Assembly: GCF_029870955.1 (NCBI RefSeq) | Contig: NZ_PGFQ01000001.1 | Coordinates: forward strand, 2,666,001-2,730,000 | Direction of reading: 5' to 3' | Origin: Sulfitobacter faviae | Lineage (GTDB): Bacteria > Pseudomonadota > Alphaproteobacteria > Rhodobacterales > Rhodobacteraceae | DNA: 64,000 bases | In this document: one piece after another, positions 17,592 to 25,494 of the stretch | How positions within the stretch are numbered: position 1 is the first letter of the stretch | Layout of the letters: each line of letters starts with the position of its first letter | Notes under the pieces: generated by a model | What the model was told of the DNA's origin: nothing | Database searches by the model: none | Seen by the model: only the letters and a program-made list of their open reading frames with translations | Position numbers and translations under genes: made by a program

Positions 17592-17797
17592 AGCTCAAAA
17601 TCCTCGTCGGGAAGGGCGGCGCTGTTGTTCAGTATGGCCTCGATGTCCTTCACGCGCCAGCGTTCGCGCCCGCCCAACTGGCATGGCGGGGGCAAGGCAT
17701 CAGCTGCCACCAGCCGCCGAAACTCTGCCAAGGGCATATCCAGCATCTTTGCCGCAGTCGCTTCGCGCACAGCTAGGGGTAGGACTGGTGAGTTCAT
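17588..17797 (-). CDS. AlpA/excisionase-like DNA-binding protein
   Basis: This 69-residue protein has a MerR/AlpA-type winged helix: V-R-E-A-T-A-A-K-M-L-D-M then G-G-R-E-R-W-R-V-K-D-I-E-A-I-L. Size, fold and direct overlap with the integrase gene support an excisionase (recombination directionality factor). ATG 17797 is chosen; the frame is open upstream without a plausible start. Confidence 0.72.
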   Translation of the reverse strand: MNSPVLPLAVREATAAKMLDMPLAEFRRLVAADALPPPCQLGGRERWRVKDIEAILNNSAALPDEDFEL

Positions 17798-17798
17798 G

Positions 17799-18041
17799 TC
17801 AAGACCCCTCGCTGGTGTTCGCCGTATAGTACTCGATGCACTCTTCCCATTGGGGGGAGGCGATGGGGCGCTCGCCGCAGCATACACAGACGCCGCTTTT
17901 CTCCACGGTCGGCTTTTTTTCGCGCTGCGCCAGCCGCTCGCTGACAAGATGCTCCCGCATGATGCGCGCAGTCTCCCCGTCCATCTTGAGGCGCGACAGG
18001 ATCACCTCAAGCGCGCGCACGGTGGTCACTTCAACCATCAT
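17799..18041 (-). CDS. Small protein with a Cys cluster
   Basis: This 80-residue protein has a helical, charged N-terminus and C-V-C-C-G-E-R-P at about 51-58, which may bind a metal. It sits in the compact leftward early operon, one base from the excisionase-like start. No family is recognised. Confidence 0.6.
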   Translation of the reverse strand: MMVEVTTVRALEVILSRLKMDGETARIMREHLVSERLAQREKKPTVEKSGVCVCCGERPIASPQWEECIEYYTANTSEGS

Positions 18042-18385
18042 ACTTTTCTTCCCTTCCCTTTCTGCTCCATCGCCCAGCGATAGACACGCTGTTTCAAGCG
18101 TTCCCTCGCGACGGCTTTACCGCGGTGCATCACCGTCCGCACATAGCGCGGATCGACGCCCAGATCGCGGGCGCAGTCTGCCATGCTTGGCCATGAGCAT
18201 CCGCTAATGGTGATCCGCACCTTTGGGCGGCCTCCCTTGGGGCAGATCGGCCCGTGCTGGCGCAGGCCGACCGTGTCCATACGATTGCGCCGCAGGGCGG
18301 CATAGATCGTCTGCTTAGCTACGCCGATTTTCTTGGCGGCCTCCGGCACGCTTTCATAAATCTTGCCTCTGATTTCAACTCGCAT
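18038..18385 (-). CDS. Protein with two tandem HTH-like repeats
   Basis: This 115-residue protein shows two similar helix-turn-helix-like units: V-P-E-A-A-K-K-I-G-V-A-K-Q-T-I-Y-A-A-L (about 12-30) and M-A-D-C-A-R-D-L-G-V-D-P-R-Y-V-R-T-V-M (about 67-85). The first resembles the NUMOD1/IENR1-type repeats found beside homing nucleases. It may bind DNA. The ATG at 18385 overlaps the end of the XRE gene by 11 bases. Confidence 0.6.
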   Translation of the reverse strand: MRVEIRGKIYESVPEAAKKIGVAKQTIYAALRRNRMDTVGLRQHGPICPKGGRPKVRITISGCSWPSMADCARDLGVDPRYVRTVMHRGKAVARERLKQRVYRWAMEQKGKGRKV

Positions 18386-18728
18386 AGCGCTCCCCTTCCA
18401 TGGCTGCTTCGCAGAGGTTCGCAACGGCGGTGCGGACCTCCGGCTTTACGGCGCGAAGGGCGCGGATCAGCTTCGCTTCTTCGGTGGAAAGCTCTGCTTC
18501 GCTGGTCGCAACCTCTTGATCGGGGAAGAAAGCTGTTACCGGCAGGTCGAGCGCCTGCGAGACTTCATAGAGCCGCGATGCAGCTACCCGGTTTGTGCCG
18601 AGCTCGTACTTCTGAACCTGCTGAAACGACAGACCCAGCTTGCGGCCAAGGTCCGTTTGGCTCATGCCGCGCAGTTTGCGCGCGTTTCTAAGGGTCTTGC
18701 CAACTTGGGCGTCTACGGGGTGTGTCAT
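18375..18728 (-). CDS. XRE family transcriptional regulator
   Basis: This 117-residue protein has an N-terminal HTH_3 domain (about 10-63: L-R-N-A-R-K-L-R-G-M-S-Q-T-D-L-G-R-K-L-G and V-Q-K-Y-E-L-G) and an acidic helical tail. It resembles alphaproteobacterial XRE regulators of the cI/SinR type. It belongs to the leftward early operon and is separate from the S24 repressor at 26719. ATG 18728 overlaps the upstream gene stop by 4 bases. Confidence 0.82.
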   Translation of the reverse strand: MTHPVDAQVGKTLRNARKLRGMSQTDLGRKLGLSFQQVQKYELGTNRVAASRLYEVSQALDLPVTAFFPDQEVATSEAELSTEEAKLIRALRAVKPEVRTAVANLCEAAMEGERYAS

Positions 18729-18982
18729 GCTGCTGCGTCCTCGATGGTGTTGATTTTTGTGGTGTAGCGAACGGCGACAAAGGGCCAATCTTCGCCCCTG
18801 ATTTTGGCGCGGTCGCGCAACTTGCGGGCCTGCTCGCGGGTGCCTGCCCAAGCGGAGTCGGTGCCGGCGGTCAGCCTTTCGCCGCTCAGGTGCAGGTATT
18901 TGCCGGACGGGTGGCGCAGGCGTATCAGTGCCGGGGGTAGGTGGTAGTCCATCTTCGGCAGGCGGGCGGTGATGGTGGTCAT
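18725..18982 (-). CDS. Hypothetical early phage protein
   Basis: This 85-residue protein starts at ATG 18982 in a 4-base overlap with the gene before it. It has a Tyr/His-rich strand segment (S-G-K-Y-L-H-L-S) and a helix with A-R-K-L-R-D-R-A-K. No recognised family. Confidence 0.55.
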   Translation of the reverse strand: MTTITARLPKMDYHLPPALIRLRHPSGKYLHLSGERLTAGTDSAWAGTREQARKLRDRAKIRGEDWPFVAVRYTTKINTIEDAAA

Positions 18983-19260
18983 GTGCTTGCCTCCGGCTTT
19001 GTTTCCCGGACGGGTGGACCCCAAGTGAACGCGTCAATCAGTTGCCCAGGACCAATGCCGGGAACATAGACGCGGAACTCATCTTCGCCCTCGCCATAGT
19101 TTTCATCGACGCAGACGATCTCCCAGTCGACAGACGCCCAGTCCTCATCCGGCGGCTCCTTTCTCGGCTTCACTAGCTTTGCCCAGTAGTAGCCTGTCTC
19201 CCGCGGTTCGAGATTGGCTGCGCTTACAGCTTGTTCCGCAGCTGCTTTCAGATTGCTCAT
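18979..19260 (-). CDS. Hypothetical acidic early phage protein
   Basis: This 93-residue acidic protein has a Trp-rich centre (D-E-D-W-A-S-V-D-W-E-I-V) followed by D-E-N-Y-G-E-G-E-D-E-F. The start at ATG 19260 overlaps the expected stop of the upstream gene. No family recognised. Confidence 0.55.
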   Translation of the reverse strand: MSNLKAAAEQAVSAANLEPRETGYYWAKLVKPRKEPPDEDWASVDWEIVCVDENYGEGEDEFRVYVPGIGPGQLIDAFTWGPPVRETKPEAST

Positions 19261-19453
19261 ACCAGCCCCTTTCTTCCAAGATGGTCTGAGGCGCAGTGAG
19301 CGTGATGACACCTCCGCGCACTCGGTCCCCATCAACCTCGCACTGAGAAAACGGAATCCACGTGTCGTCACTGTCCTCATCGGCGCGGACGCAGGCGGCG
19401 CGTTCGGTCGCGTGCTGAAAGGTCACTTCAATGTTATGCAGGTTCGATTTCAC
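19145..19453 (-). CDS. Hypothetical early phage protein, 3' end probably frameshifted
   Basis: GTG 19453 overlaps the previous stop by GTGA and is preceded by a perfect GGAGGA site, which decides the start. As written the frame runs 116 bases into the next gene with an implausible tail. Adding one base in the AAAGGGG stretch (plus strand 19266-19272) ends the protein at L-E-E-K-G-L-V or L-E-E-R-G-L-V, with the TGA overlapping the next ATG. The true end is then about 19259. Function unknown. Confidence 0.6.
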   Translation of the reverse strand: MKSNLHNIEVTFQHATERAACVRADEDSDDTWIPFSQCEVDGDRVRGGVITLTAPQTILEERGWYEQSESSCGTSCKRSQSRTAGDRLLLGKASEAEKGAAG

Positions 19454-19647
19454 GGCATTTCCTCCAGCGACTGCGTTGCGATCAACTGGCATGACGCCAG
19501 CGATGAATTGATCTTGATCGCCGCCATGCCGCCGCGCAGGGCTTCCAAGCGGTCGGCCAGTCGCTGCATCAGATCGTCGTTGCAGCCGAGTTCGCGGGCC
19601 ATGCGGAGTAGATCTTCGTCGGTGGAATGATTGTTCTGGTCAGGCAT
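19450..19647 (-). CDS. Hypothetical small phage protein
   Basis: This 65-residue protein is largely helical, with L-L-R-M-A-R-E-L-G-C-N-D-D-L-M-Q-R-L-A-D-R-L-E-A-L (about 13-38) able to form an amphipathic hairpin. It overlaps its neighbours by 4-8 bases, as elsewhere in this operon. No family recognised. Confidence 0.55.
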   Translation of the reverse strand: MPDQNNHSTDEDLLRMARELGCNDDLMQRLADRLEALRGGMAAIKINSSLASCQLIATQSLEEMP

Positions 19648-20453
19648 TGATGGCGTCCTTCTGTGGTGCCACGGCTTGCGCGGTCGCCATGATGCTGAAC
19701 GCAGCAGTGCCGGCGCATGGGTCGATCTGGGCGCGTGCGTTGTTTTCCGGCGCCTCTTTCAGCGCCAGATCGATCACGGTTCTGGGTGTGAAGTGGGTGC
19801 TGGTCATGCCGAACCCCTTCATTGCCCCGCTTCGACGCTTTCCGCGCCGCATGGTCCAACTGCGCCAAGGCCAGAACGGTTGGGCGAACCTCTGGCTCAT
19901 ACTGGTCATAGGGCTTGTACCAGCGGCCACCGCTCAAGCGGGGTAAGAGTGCGCGAGGGATCGGCTTCCAGTTCGACGGGTCGGTGTTCGTTTTGTCCCC
20001 ATCTATGCATTTGAGGACGTGGTCCTCCGGCACCGGCCCATGCTTCTTTTCCCAAAGGTGGCGATGTTTCAGGACATAGCGCCGCTCAAAGCCCGTATGC
20101 GGGTTGGGCTCGTCCACACTAATCTCAACGTAGCCTTCCTTGCTTAAACGCTCATGTCCGAGGTGCTTCGTGTTGTGCGGCAGGTTTCCCTTCTTGAACT
20201 GATGCTTTGCGCTGTTCGCATTGAAGGGCATCTTCTCACCCTTGTTGTATGGCGCCTCACCCTTCACGAAATTCCCGGTTCGACCTGTCATCCAGCCCTT
20301 GCGCTTGCAGAGCGAATTAAAGTTGGACAGCGACACGTCCTTACGGGCGAAACAGGCACAGAACTCGGCGTGAGCCTCGGGGCGCGGTCTCTTGCTGTTC
20401 GCTTTTATCCACGCCAGTTCGGCTGGGCTGTATGGGATGATGTGTCCCTTCAT
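19569..20453 (-). CDS. HNH endonuclease
   Basis: The first 210 or so residues form a phage HNH nuclease: an N-terminal basic helical region, N-K-G repeats (A-P-Y-N-K-G, Q-F-K-K-G), and an HNH core with L-K-H-R-H-L-W-E-K-K-H-G, D-H-V-L-K-C-I-D-G-D and N-W-K-P-I-P near 135-175. The last 80 residues run through two downstream genes and have odd composition. One missing base near 19830-19845 would end the protein at G-A-E-S-V-E-A-G-Q with an ATGA overlap at 19822. HNH nucleases may nick DNA during recombination or act as homing enzymes. Confidence 0.75.
   Translation of the reverse strand: MKGHIIPYSPAELAWIKANSKRPRPEAHAEFCACFARKDVSLSNFNSLCKRKGWMTGRTGNFVKGEAPYNKGEKMPFNANSAKHQFKKGNLPHNTKHLGHERLSKEGYVEISVDEPNPHTGFERRYVLKHRHLWEKKHGPVPEDHVLKCIDGDKTNTDPSNWKPIPRALLPRLSGGRWYKPYDQYEPEVRPTVLALAQLDHAARKASKRGNEGVRHDQHPLHTQNRDRSGAERGAGKQRTRPDRPMRRHCCVQHHGDRASRGTTEGRHQCLTRTIIPPTKIYSAWPANSAATTI
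19640..19807 (-). CDS. Hypothetical small phage protein
   Basis: This 55-residue protein starts at ATG 19807 with AAGGGG 6 bases upstream; an in-frame ATG at 19822 is the alternative. It reads M-T-S-T-H-F-T-P-R-T-V-I-D-L-A-L-K and ends 8 bases inside the next gene. It lies wholly inside the tail of the HNH frame, which casts doubt on that tail rather than on this gene. Confidence 0.5.
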   Translation of the reverse strand: MTSTHFTPRTVIDLALKEAPENNARAQIDPCAGTAAFSIMATAQAVAPQKDAINA

Positions 20454-20692
20454 TATCTCGGCCCTCCAATTTGCGGCAAGTGGTTCAAGACCTTCTCGCC
20501 GTGCTCGGCGAAGAGCTTTGCGGCCTTCAGCTGCAAGTCGGCGTTGCTGGTGATCTTGTCAGCGACGGAGACCATCGCGCTGGCCCGCTGGACCTCCTTC
20601 GCGATATCTTTTTCATCCATGCCTTCATCCGACAGACGTTCAAGCTGCGCGAACAGGTGGTCGTTGAGGTCGGTGAGTTTGTTCTTGGTCAC
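20453..20692 (-). CDS. Small helical phage protein
   Basis: This 79-residue protein starts at GTG 20692, which overlaps by GTGA the corrected stop of the ATPase gene. It is nearly all helix (L-T-D-L-N-D-H-L-F-A-Q-L-E-R-L, then K-E-V-Q-R-A-S-A-M). Similar small proteins are common beside phage recombination and HNH genes. Function unknown. Confidence 0.65.
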   Translation of the reverse strand: MTKNKLTDLNDHLFAQLERLSDEGMDEKDIAKEVQRASAMVSVADKITSNADLQLKAAKLFAEHGEKVLNHLPQIGGPR

Positions 20693-21776
20693 GCCGCATC
20701 CTCCTGAGCTTGCGCATCAGCAGCCGCGCGGGCCTCGGCTTCAGCCGCCGCCATCTCTTCGGGGTAGGCTTGGCACTGGCGAACGGGTCTTCGTCGTCAA
20801 CGTCCTGCACGGCGTCAGCATCAATAGCCAACTGCTGCAGTTCGTCCATGATGGTGGCAACAATTGCCCGCTGCGGTTTGTCGAGGCTCTGCCAGTGCGC
20901 GGTGAACTTCTCTTTCCCGGTCCTCGCAACAGTGCGCGCCTGGTCGAGCAGTTCCTTCTGCGCCTGCGCGTCACCTTGGCCTTTCGCCCAAGTTGCCATT
21001 GCGCGGCCTGTCTCGACACCCATCGGGCGACGCGGGTCGAGCAGGGCTTTGAATTGGTCCGCGACTTTGATCTGGTGGACCGGGTGGCCCGGTGCGGACG
21101 GGTCTAGGATCACCATCGTGGTCATCTCAAACATCAGGTCACCGTCGCTCGCTGGATCCCATGGCACATCCTCCCGCCGGGTTTTCGTTGAGCGGGCGTT
21201 CTTTGCGTTGGAGCCGAAGCCCGTCTGCATCACAGGCTTTGCGCGGGTGCAGATGATGATGTTGGTCTTTGCGCGCACAATGCGGTCGATCAGACGGCGA
21301 TACCGCGGCTTAACCTCGGCCCATGCCAGCTGCGACCGCTGGTTCTTCTTGCTATCGTCACCGCCGGTCAGCCGGTCGAGAACTTGCGCTTGTAAATCGA
21401 GGACACCACCAACGCCTTCCCAAGCATGGCTGAAGGAGTCCAGAATAACGACCGGCAGTCCAGCCGCTTCTGCGCTATCGATGACTGCAATCCAGCGCTC
21501 GGGGCCGAAGCCAATCATATTGCCGTCATCATCCACGGCTTTCATGTCGTAGTGCATCATCTCAGGGAAGGCCGACTTGTAGTGCAGAGCCCGGCGGTTC
21601 TCGGTGTCGACATAGCCGATAGGTCCGCCGTTCTTACCGGTCACGATCTCAGAGATGCCGCGCGCCATTGAGAGGGCGGTGTAGGTTTTGCCAGTGCCGG
21701 AGCCGCCAGATAGGCCGATTGCCAGCGTTAGTGGATCGTTAATCTCGGAAACGGGGGTAAAACGGATAACGCTCAT
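20640..21776 (-). CDS. RecA-like AAA ATPase (AAA_24/Sak4-type), 3' frameshift
   Basis: This protein has Walker A G-G-S-G-T-G-K-T (24-31), a Walker B-like V-V-I-L-D-S-F-S-H near 108-116 and a RecA-like core to about 300. Phage proteins of this type act as ATP-dependent annealing or recombination factors and often pair with an exonuclease, here 21804-23018. The C-terminus as written turns Arg-rich. Adding one base in the C4 run (plus strand G4 at 20761-20764) gives P-T-P-E-E-M-A-A-A-E-A and a stop at 20689 that overlaps the next GTG. Confidence 0.8.
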   Translation of the reverse strand: MSVIRFTPVSEINDPLTLAIGLSGGSGTGKTYTALSMARGISEIVTGKNGGPIGYVDTENRRALHYKSAFPEMMHYDMKAVDDDGNMIGFGPERWIAVIDSAEAAGLPVVILDSFSHAWEGVGGVLDLQAQVLDRLTGGDDSKKNQRSQLAWAEVKPRYRRLIDRIVRAKTNIIICTRAKPVMQTGFGSNAKNARSTKTRREDVPWDPASDGDLMFEMTTMVILDPSAPGHPVHQIKVADQFKALLDPRRPMGVETGRAMATWAKGQGDAQAQKELLDQARTVARTGKEKFTAHWQSLDKPQRAIVATIMDELQQLAIDADAVQDVDDEDPFASAKPTPKRWRRLKPRPARLLMRKLRRMRRDQEQTHRPQRPPVRAA

Positions 21777-21803
21777 TATACGTCCTTTCAGGGAAATTCG
21801 GGG

Positions 21804-23018
21804 TTACTCAGCCGCGTAGCCTTCCGGCGCCTGCCAGCGGCCCGCAGCGTCGAGAACATCACGTCCGTAGTGGCGTTTGTGGTCGGCCTCTGCGCTCTCA
21901 CGCTCCAGCCACTTGGCGTGATAGAATTCCGGCAGTTCGATGCTGACCACGCCATCAGGGTATCCGGGCCAGTGGTCGGTGCGGGTGCAATGACCCCAAA
22001 TCTCGCGAGCCCGGGCGGTCTTCTTCGACGCCATCATCAGGCTTTCATTTCCCACCTGAACGACACAGACCTCGTAGGGCGCGGTCTTCTCTTGGAAGAT
22101 GAACCTGAACAGCCGATCCTCGCCCGTCGCAGCCTTCCAGCAGTCGAGGTAATGCCGGGCCTGCACGTCATAGCCGTAGTTCATCACCGCCCGGACGCAG
22201 GCATCTGGCGAAGCATCGACGCAGGTTTTGAAGTCATAGAGGGGCTGCGAAGGGTCGGTCGGCGCATTGTCCACCATCGCGCGGCAAGGAACACCGCCGA
22301 TCTCGGCCAGCACCACAGCTTCGGAGTTCGCGGGGTCCAGCGTGATCCCATTGTCAGCCATACGCTGCGCGGCGATCGCTGACATCTCCCCGATCTGTTC
22401 GACATCTTCGGCTTTCAGCGGCGTGATGCCGGCAGCTCGAGCTTCCGCGATCCATTCCTTCGCGGCCTTTGTGCTGGCTGCACCGTTGGAGGCGAGCAGA
22501 TCAGACGGGATCGCCTTGTACTCGCCACCACGGCCCAGGACCGCCCGGTGAGCGGCGCGACCAATGTCGAAGGTCTTCTTGTCAATCGGTTCCCAGTTCG
22601 GGTTCAGCTTCGGATGCTGTACCCATGCATGTAGCGGTGACTGGTTCAGCAAGACGCGGGCGAGGGTGCTTGATAGGCTAGGGCGGTCTGACGGATCAGC
22701 GTGGTATTGTTCGTCTGACAGGTCGCGGTAGACGCCTGGGGCGAGAGGGCGGCTTGCCAATACATGGCGGCCATCCGGGCAATCCACCGACATTCCCGCG
22801 ACCAGAACGGTCTTCACGGCCTTTCGGTCGGAGGTGGTGACCGGAAACACAACTTGCCCGGTGCTCAGCTTCACCTCAAGGATATGGCAGCCGCTGATGC
22901 CTGTCGCAGCGATTGGAGCCGCGTCTACAGCGATAGCGCTATGGATCTGGGCCATCGCTTCGGAAGGTGCGATGCCAGGTGCGCGTTCGGCGAGGCGGGT
23001 GAGGGCATGCTGGGTCAT
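21804..23018 (-). CDS. PD-(D/E)XK exonuclease, RecE/YqaJ-like (DUF3799)
   Basis: This 404-residue protein has a separate N-terminal domain of about 90 residues and then a nuclease core: Y-H-A-D-P-S-D-R-P-S-L-S-S-T near 108, F-D-I-G-R-A-A-H-R-A-V-L near 150, and the catalytic strands around A-M-V-D-N-A-P and L-Y-D-F-K-T (D-x-K) near 255-270. This is the putative exodeoxyribonuclease 8-type fold. With the adjacent ATPase it forms a two-component recombination system. Confidence 0.82.
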   Translation of the reverse strand: MTQHALTRLAERAPGIAPSEAMAQIHSAIAVDAAPIAATGISGCHILEVKLSTGQVVFPVTTSDRKAVKTVLVAGMSVDCPDGRHVLASRPLAPGVYRDLSDEQYHADPSDRPSLSSTLARVLLNQSPLHAWVQHPKLNPNWEPIDKKTFDIGRAAHRAVLGRGGEYKAIPSDLLASNGAASTKAAKEWIAEARAAGITPLKAEDVEQIGEMSAIAAQRMADNGITLDPANSEAVVLAEIGGVPCRAMVDNAPTDPSQPLYDFKTCVDASPDACVRAVMNYGYDVQARHYLDCWKAATGEDRLFRFIFQEKTAPYEVCVVQVGNESLMMASKKTARAREIWGHCTRTDHWPGYPDGVVSIELPEFYHAKWLERESAEADHKRHYGRDVLDAAGRWQAPEGYAAE

Positions 23019-24151
23019 AGTGTCACCCGCGTGTGGGGCACCTTGCCATCGATCAGAGCATCAGCCAGCGCAAACCAGTTGCCAGCATCGAGCGTTTTAA
23101 GCCCCTCGGCGATCTCATTACGGATGCGAACCCGGTGCGCCCGATCCGCTTCCCGTTTGGCGCGGGCTGCATCAGCTCGGCGCTGCTCTTCGGCAATCCG
23201 GTCACGTTCACGCTGGGCGGCAGCTTCTTCGCGCTGCTTTGCTTCTGCCATTTCACGAGCATGCCGTTCTGCGGCCTCTTTCTCACGGCAAGCGGCATCC
23301 TCCTCTGCCTGTTTGCGGGCGAGTTCAGCGGCTTCGGCCTTGTCGCGTTCGGCTTGCTCACGGCGCTCGGCTTCGGCCTTCTCAGCTTCGATCCGGTGGG
23401 CTTCGGCCTCTTCTGCCGCGACCCGGTCAGCTTCAGCTTTCTCAGCGGCCATGCGTTCCTGTTCGGCTTTGGCCTGCGCCTGACGTTCCGCCTCCGCTTT
23501 CGCCGCGGCTTCCTGAGCATCCTTCCTGGCGCGCTCCTCTGCCTCGGCGCGTAGGCGGGCCAACTCGGCTGCCTGATCCTCACGAACCTTCGCTGCCTCA
23601 TGCCATTGCGTCAGATCAGTAAGCGCATGTTCTTTCTTGGTGTCGGCGATCTCTTGGTATTCGGCCCAGCTATCATCGATGGCGATTGCCTTGATGCGGT
23701 CGATCTCGGCAGTGATGGTTTCCGTGTCGAGCATTTGGACGGGCGCAGGTGTGAGCGATTGCAGGGCTGCCTTAAGTCGCCCGACGCGTTCTTCTTCAGC
23801 AGCCTCCCAGTCATCCAGCGGCTTGCGAACCTCGGTTTTCAGAGCATCCAGCCGCTCACGGATCTTCCGCCGCTCTGCATCGACCACAGCAATCTGCTTC
23901 CGCGCATCGTCGGTCAGGCTTTTACCCGCGGCGTCGAGCGTCGTTTTGCTGCGGGCGACTGTATGTGCGAGAGAGGCGATTGCTTTGCGCCCTTTGGCGG
24001 TCGACAGGTCAGGCGCGTGGCTGCGAGCCTCAGCCTCAATGAGGCTGATCACGTCATCAACCTGGTCAGGCTTAGCGAACATTGCAGTGAGGTCTGTGCC
24101 AGCTGGCAGCGCGAGCGCCGTACCGGTTTCAATTTGGGTTTGATCGTTCAT
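23015..24151 (-). CDS. Long coiled-coil phage protein
   Basis: This 378-residue protein has an N-terminal helical domain (about 25-190) and then a long Ala/Glu/Arg/Lys-rich coiled coil (about 195-345) ending in a small globular tail. It overlaps the exonuclease start by ATGA. It looks like the TolA-like coiled-coil proteins common next to phage recombination genes. Function unknown; a structural partner for the exonuclease is only a guess. Confidence 0.7.
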   Translation of the reverse strand: MNDQTQIETGTALALPAGTDLTAMFAKPDQVDDVISLIEAEARSHAPDLSTAKGRKAIASLAHTVARSKTTLDAAGKSLTDDARKQIAVVDAERRKIRERLDALKTEVRKPLDDWEAAEEERVGRLKAALQSLTPAPVQMLDTETITAEIDRIKAIAIDDSWAEYQEIADTKKEHALTDLTQWHEAAKVREDQAAELARLRAEAEERARKDAQEAAAKAEAERQAQAKAEQERMAAEKAEADRVAAEEAEAHRIEAEKAEAERREQAERDKAEAAELARKQAEEDAACREKEAAERHAREMAEAKQREEAAAQRERDRIAEEQRRADAARAKREADRAHRVRIRNEIAEGLKTLDAGNWFALADALIDGKVPHTRVTL

Positions 24152-24357
24152 TCGAAAGCTCCTTCGATGAAATGGTTCGCGTTGAAATGGGCGGCATTTG
24201 CGATGCCTTTGGCGGCGAAGTGACCGCCCAGCAGTCCAGCCAGCGACAGGGCGAGTCCTGCAATGAACATGTGGACGGGAAGGGCGCGGGGTTCAGGTGA
24301 CCGCCGACGCTGTTGACGCTGCACTTCGGCGGATGGGTGGGACTGGGTAATCATCAT
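24148..24357 (-). CDS. Small single-helix membrane protein
   Basis: This 69-residue protein has an Arg-rich N-terminal part and one hydrophobic helix (M-F-I-A-G-L-A-L-S-L-A-G-L-L-G-G, about 30-45), then a His/Asn-rich end. Start could be ATG 24357 or 24354. It overlaps both neighbours. Function unknown. Confidence 0.6.
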   Translation of the reverse strand: MMITQSHPSAEVQRQQRRRSPEPRALPVHMFIAGLALSLAGLLGGHFAAKGIANAAHFNANHFIEGAFE

Positions 24358-24533
24358 CCGGACTCCAGATCGAACTGAATACGGCGGCGCGTTTCTGCGT
24401 CCTTGCGGGCCTCACGGTCAGCCCAGAGGTCGTCCAGCACGTCGCGGAAGTTATCCACGGGTTCCGGCTCGGGTTTGCGGCGGGCGAGGACGTGGTCGAA
24501 CCACTCGGCGCCGAGGAGGGAGGTGATCTTCAT
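24354..24533 (-). CDS. Hypothetical small phage protein
   Basis: This 59-residue protein starts at ATG 24533 and is charged and helical (D-N-F-R-D-V-L-D-D-L-W-A-D-R-E-A-R-K). It is packed between overlapping genes in the leftward operon. No family recognised. Confidence 0.55.
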   Translation of the reverse strand: MKITSLLGAEWFDHVLARRKPEPEPVDNFRDVLDDLWADREARKDAETRRRIQFDLESG

Positions 24534-24838
24534 GCGCCCCACTCCGGATCGATGCCACGCTGCTCGCAGATCATCGCGTGCTCGTAGATCATGCGATCGG
24601 TCACGTCGGTCGCGGACCCGTCCGGGGCAATCTCCCAGCAGATCAAGTCGTGATGCGGCCACCACTTGTGGCTCTCAATGAAGTCGTCGTAGCCAGCATC
24701 GAAGTCGTACTGCGTGTCGCTGGCTGGGGTGCATGTGCCATCAGCCGCGCACACATCGGTGCGGTAGCTGACAGCCGCCACGCTGCCGACATGCGCGGCG
24801 TTGCGGGCGAGGGTCTCGAAGGTGCTGCGGGTCTGCAT
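24530..24838 (-). CDS. Hypothetical phage protein, first gene of the leftward operon
   Basis: This 102-residue acidic protein starts at the third in-frame ATG, which has GGAG 6 bases upstream; ATG 24844 and 24850 are alternatives. It is rich in Asp, Tyr and Trp (D-F-D-A-G-Y-D-D-F-I-E-S) and has three Cys. It is the first gene after the putative PL promoter. Confidence 0.6.
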   Translation of the reverse strand: MQTRSTFETLARNAAHVGSVAAVSYRTDVCAADGTCTPASDTQYDFDAGYDDFIESHKWWPHHDLICWEIAPDGSATDVTDRMIYEHAMICEQRGIDPEWGA

Positions 24839-24871
24839 TGTCATCTCCATTACCGGGTTGGTATGGAGAAA

Positions 24872-24924
24872 GGTGTAATGTAGGATTTAACCTACGTCAA
24901 CATGAAATGTAGGAAAGAACCTAT
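24872..24924 (-). promoter_or_regulatory. Left operators OL1/OL2 and putative PL
   Basis: Two 16-bp sites of the form GTAGG-N6-CCTAC lie here: GTAGG-ATTTAA-CCTAC (24880-24895) and GTAGG-AAAGAA-CCTAT (24909-24924), 29 bases centre to centre. On the minus strand TTGACG (24900-24895) and TACACC (24877-24872), 17 bases apart, make a plausible promoter with OL1 in the spacer. The same motif lies at the repressor start (27355-27428), so the S24 repressor is the likely ligand. Confidence 0.65.
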
Positions 24925-25087
24925 ACTGACAATTCACACCATGCTACAACACACCCACCAGCCCGACAGCGGGCAGAGGAAAACCCGCCAGTAGGTCGGG
25001 GTTATCGGACTGGGTATGATCAGGAATCGTTGCATGCAGCCTGAGCGCCGCCTTAGCCTTGTCGATATACATGCGATGGGAGGTGTT

Positions 25088-25447
25088 ATGCGGCGTGATG
25101 AGGAATTACTGCGAAAGTTGATGCTTGAGATCGAGGCGGATCCTGAGCCAGTGGTCATCTATGATAACACGCGGGATATGGATGACGAAGACCGCAGGGT
25201 ATATTATCACCTTCGATTACTGGCCGACGCTCGCTTCCTTGAGGAATCCGGCAAGTTTGGCGGCGCATTCCGCATAACGAATGACGGCCATGATTTCATC
25301 GGTATGATGAAGGATGATGGACTGTGGTCGAGCATGAAGAGCAAGGCCGGGGCCGCTTTACCTCGCTACGGCCTTCGGCTTCTATTCGAAGTCGGCAATG
25401 GACTGCTTCGGCAGAAGCTGCGGGATATGGGGATTCCGCTAGAGTGA
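25088..25447 (+). CDS. DUF2513 domain protein
   Basis: This 119-residue protein matches DUF2513: M-R-R-D-E-E-L-L-R-K-L-M-L-E-I-E start, a winged-helix-like middle (Y-Y-H-L-R-L-L-A-D-A-R-F-L-E, T-N-D-G-H-D-F-I) and a hydrophobic end. ATG 25088 has a near-perfect GGAGGTG site; an earlier in-frame ATG at 25016 is less likely. It is a common phage immunity-region gene of unknown role. It runs opposite to the leftward operon. Confidence 0.8.
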   Translation: MRRDEELLRKLMLEIEADPEPVVIYDNTRDMDDEDRRVYYHLRLLADARFLEESGKFGGAFRITNDGHDFIGMMKDDGLWSSMKSKAGAALPRYGLRLLFEVGNGLLRQKLRDMGIPLE

Positions 25448-25494
25448 CATTCTGGAAAGAGAGAGCCCGCCACTGGGGCGGGGTGGGGGTGTTG

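Noticed and set aside
20154..21107. Plus-strand frame over the HNH and ATPase genes
   Set aside because: Antisense to well-supported overlapping genes; no domain.
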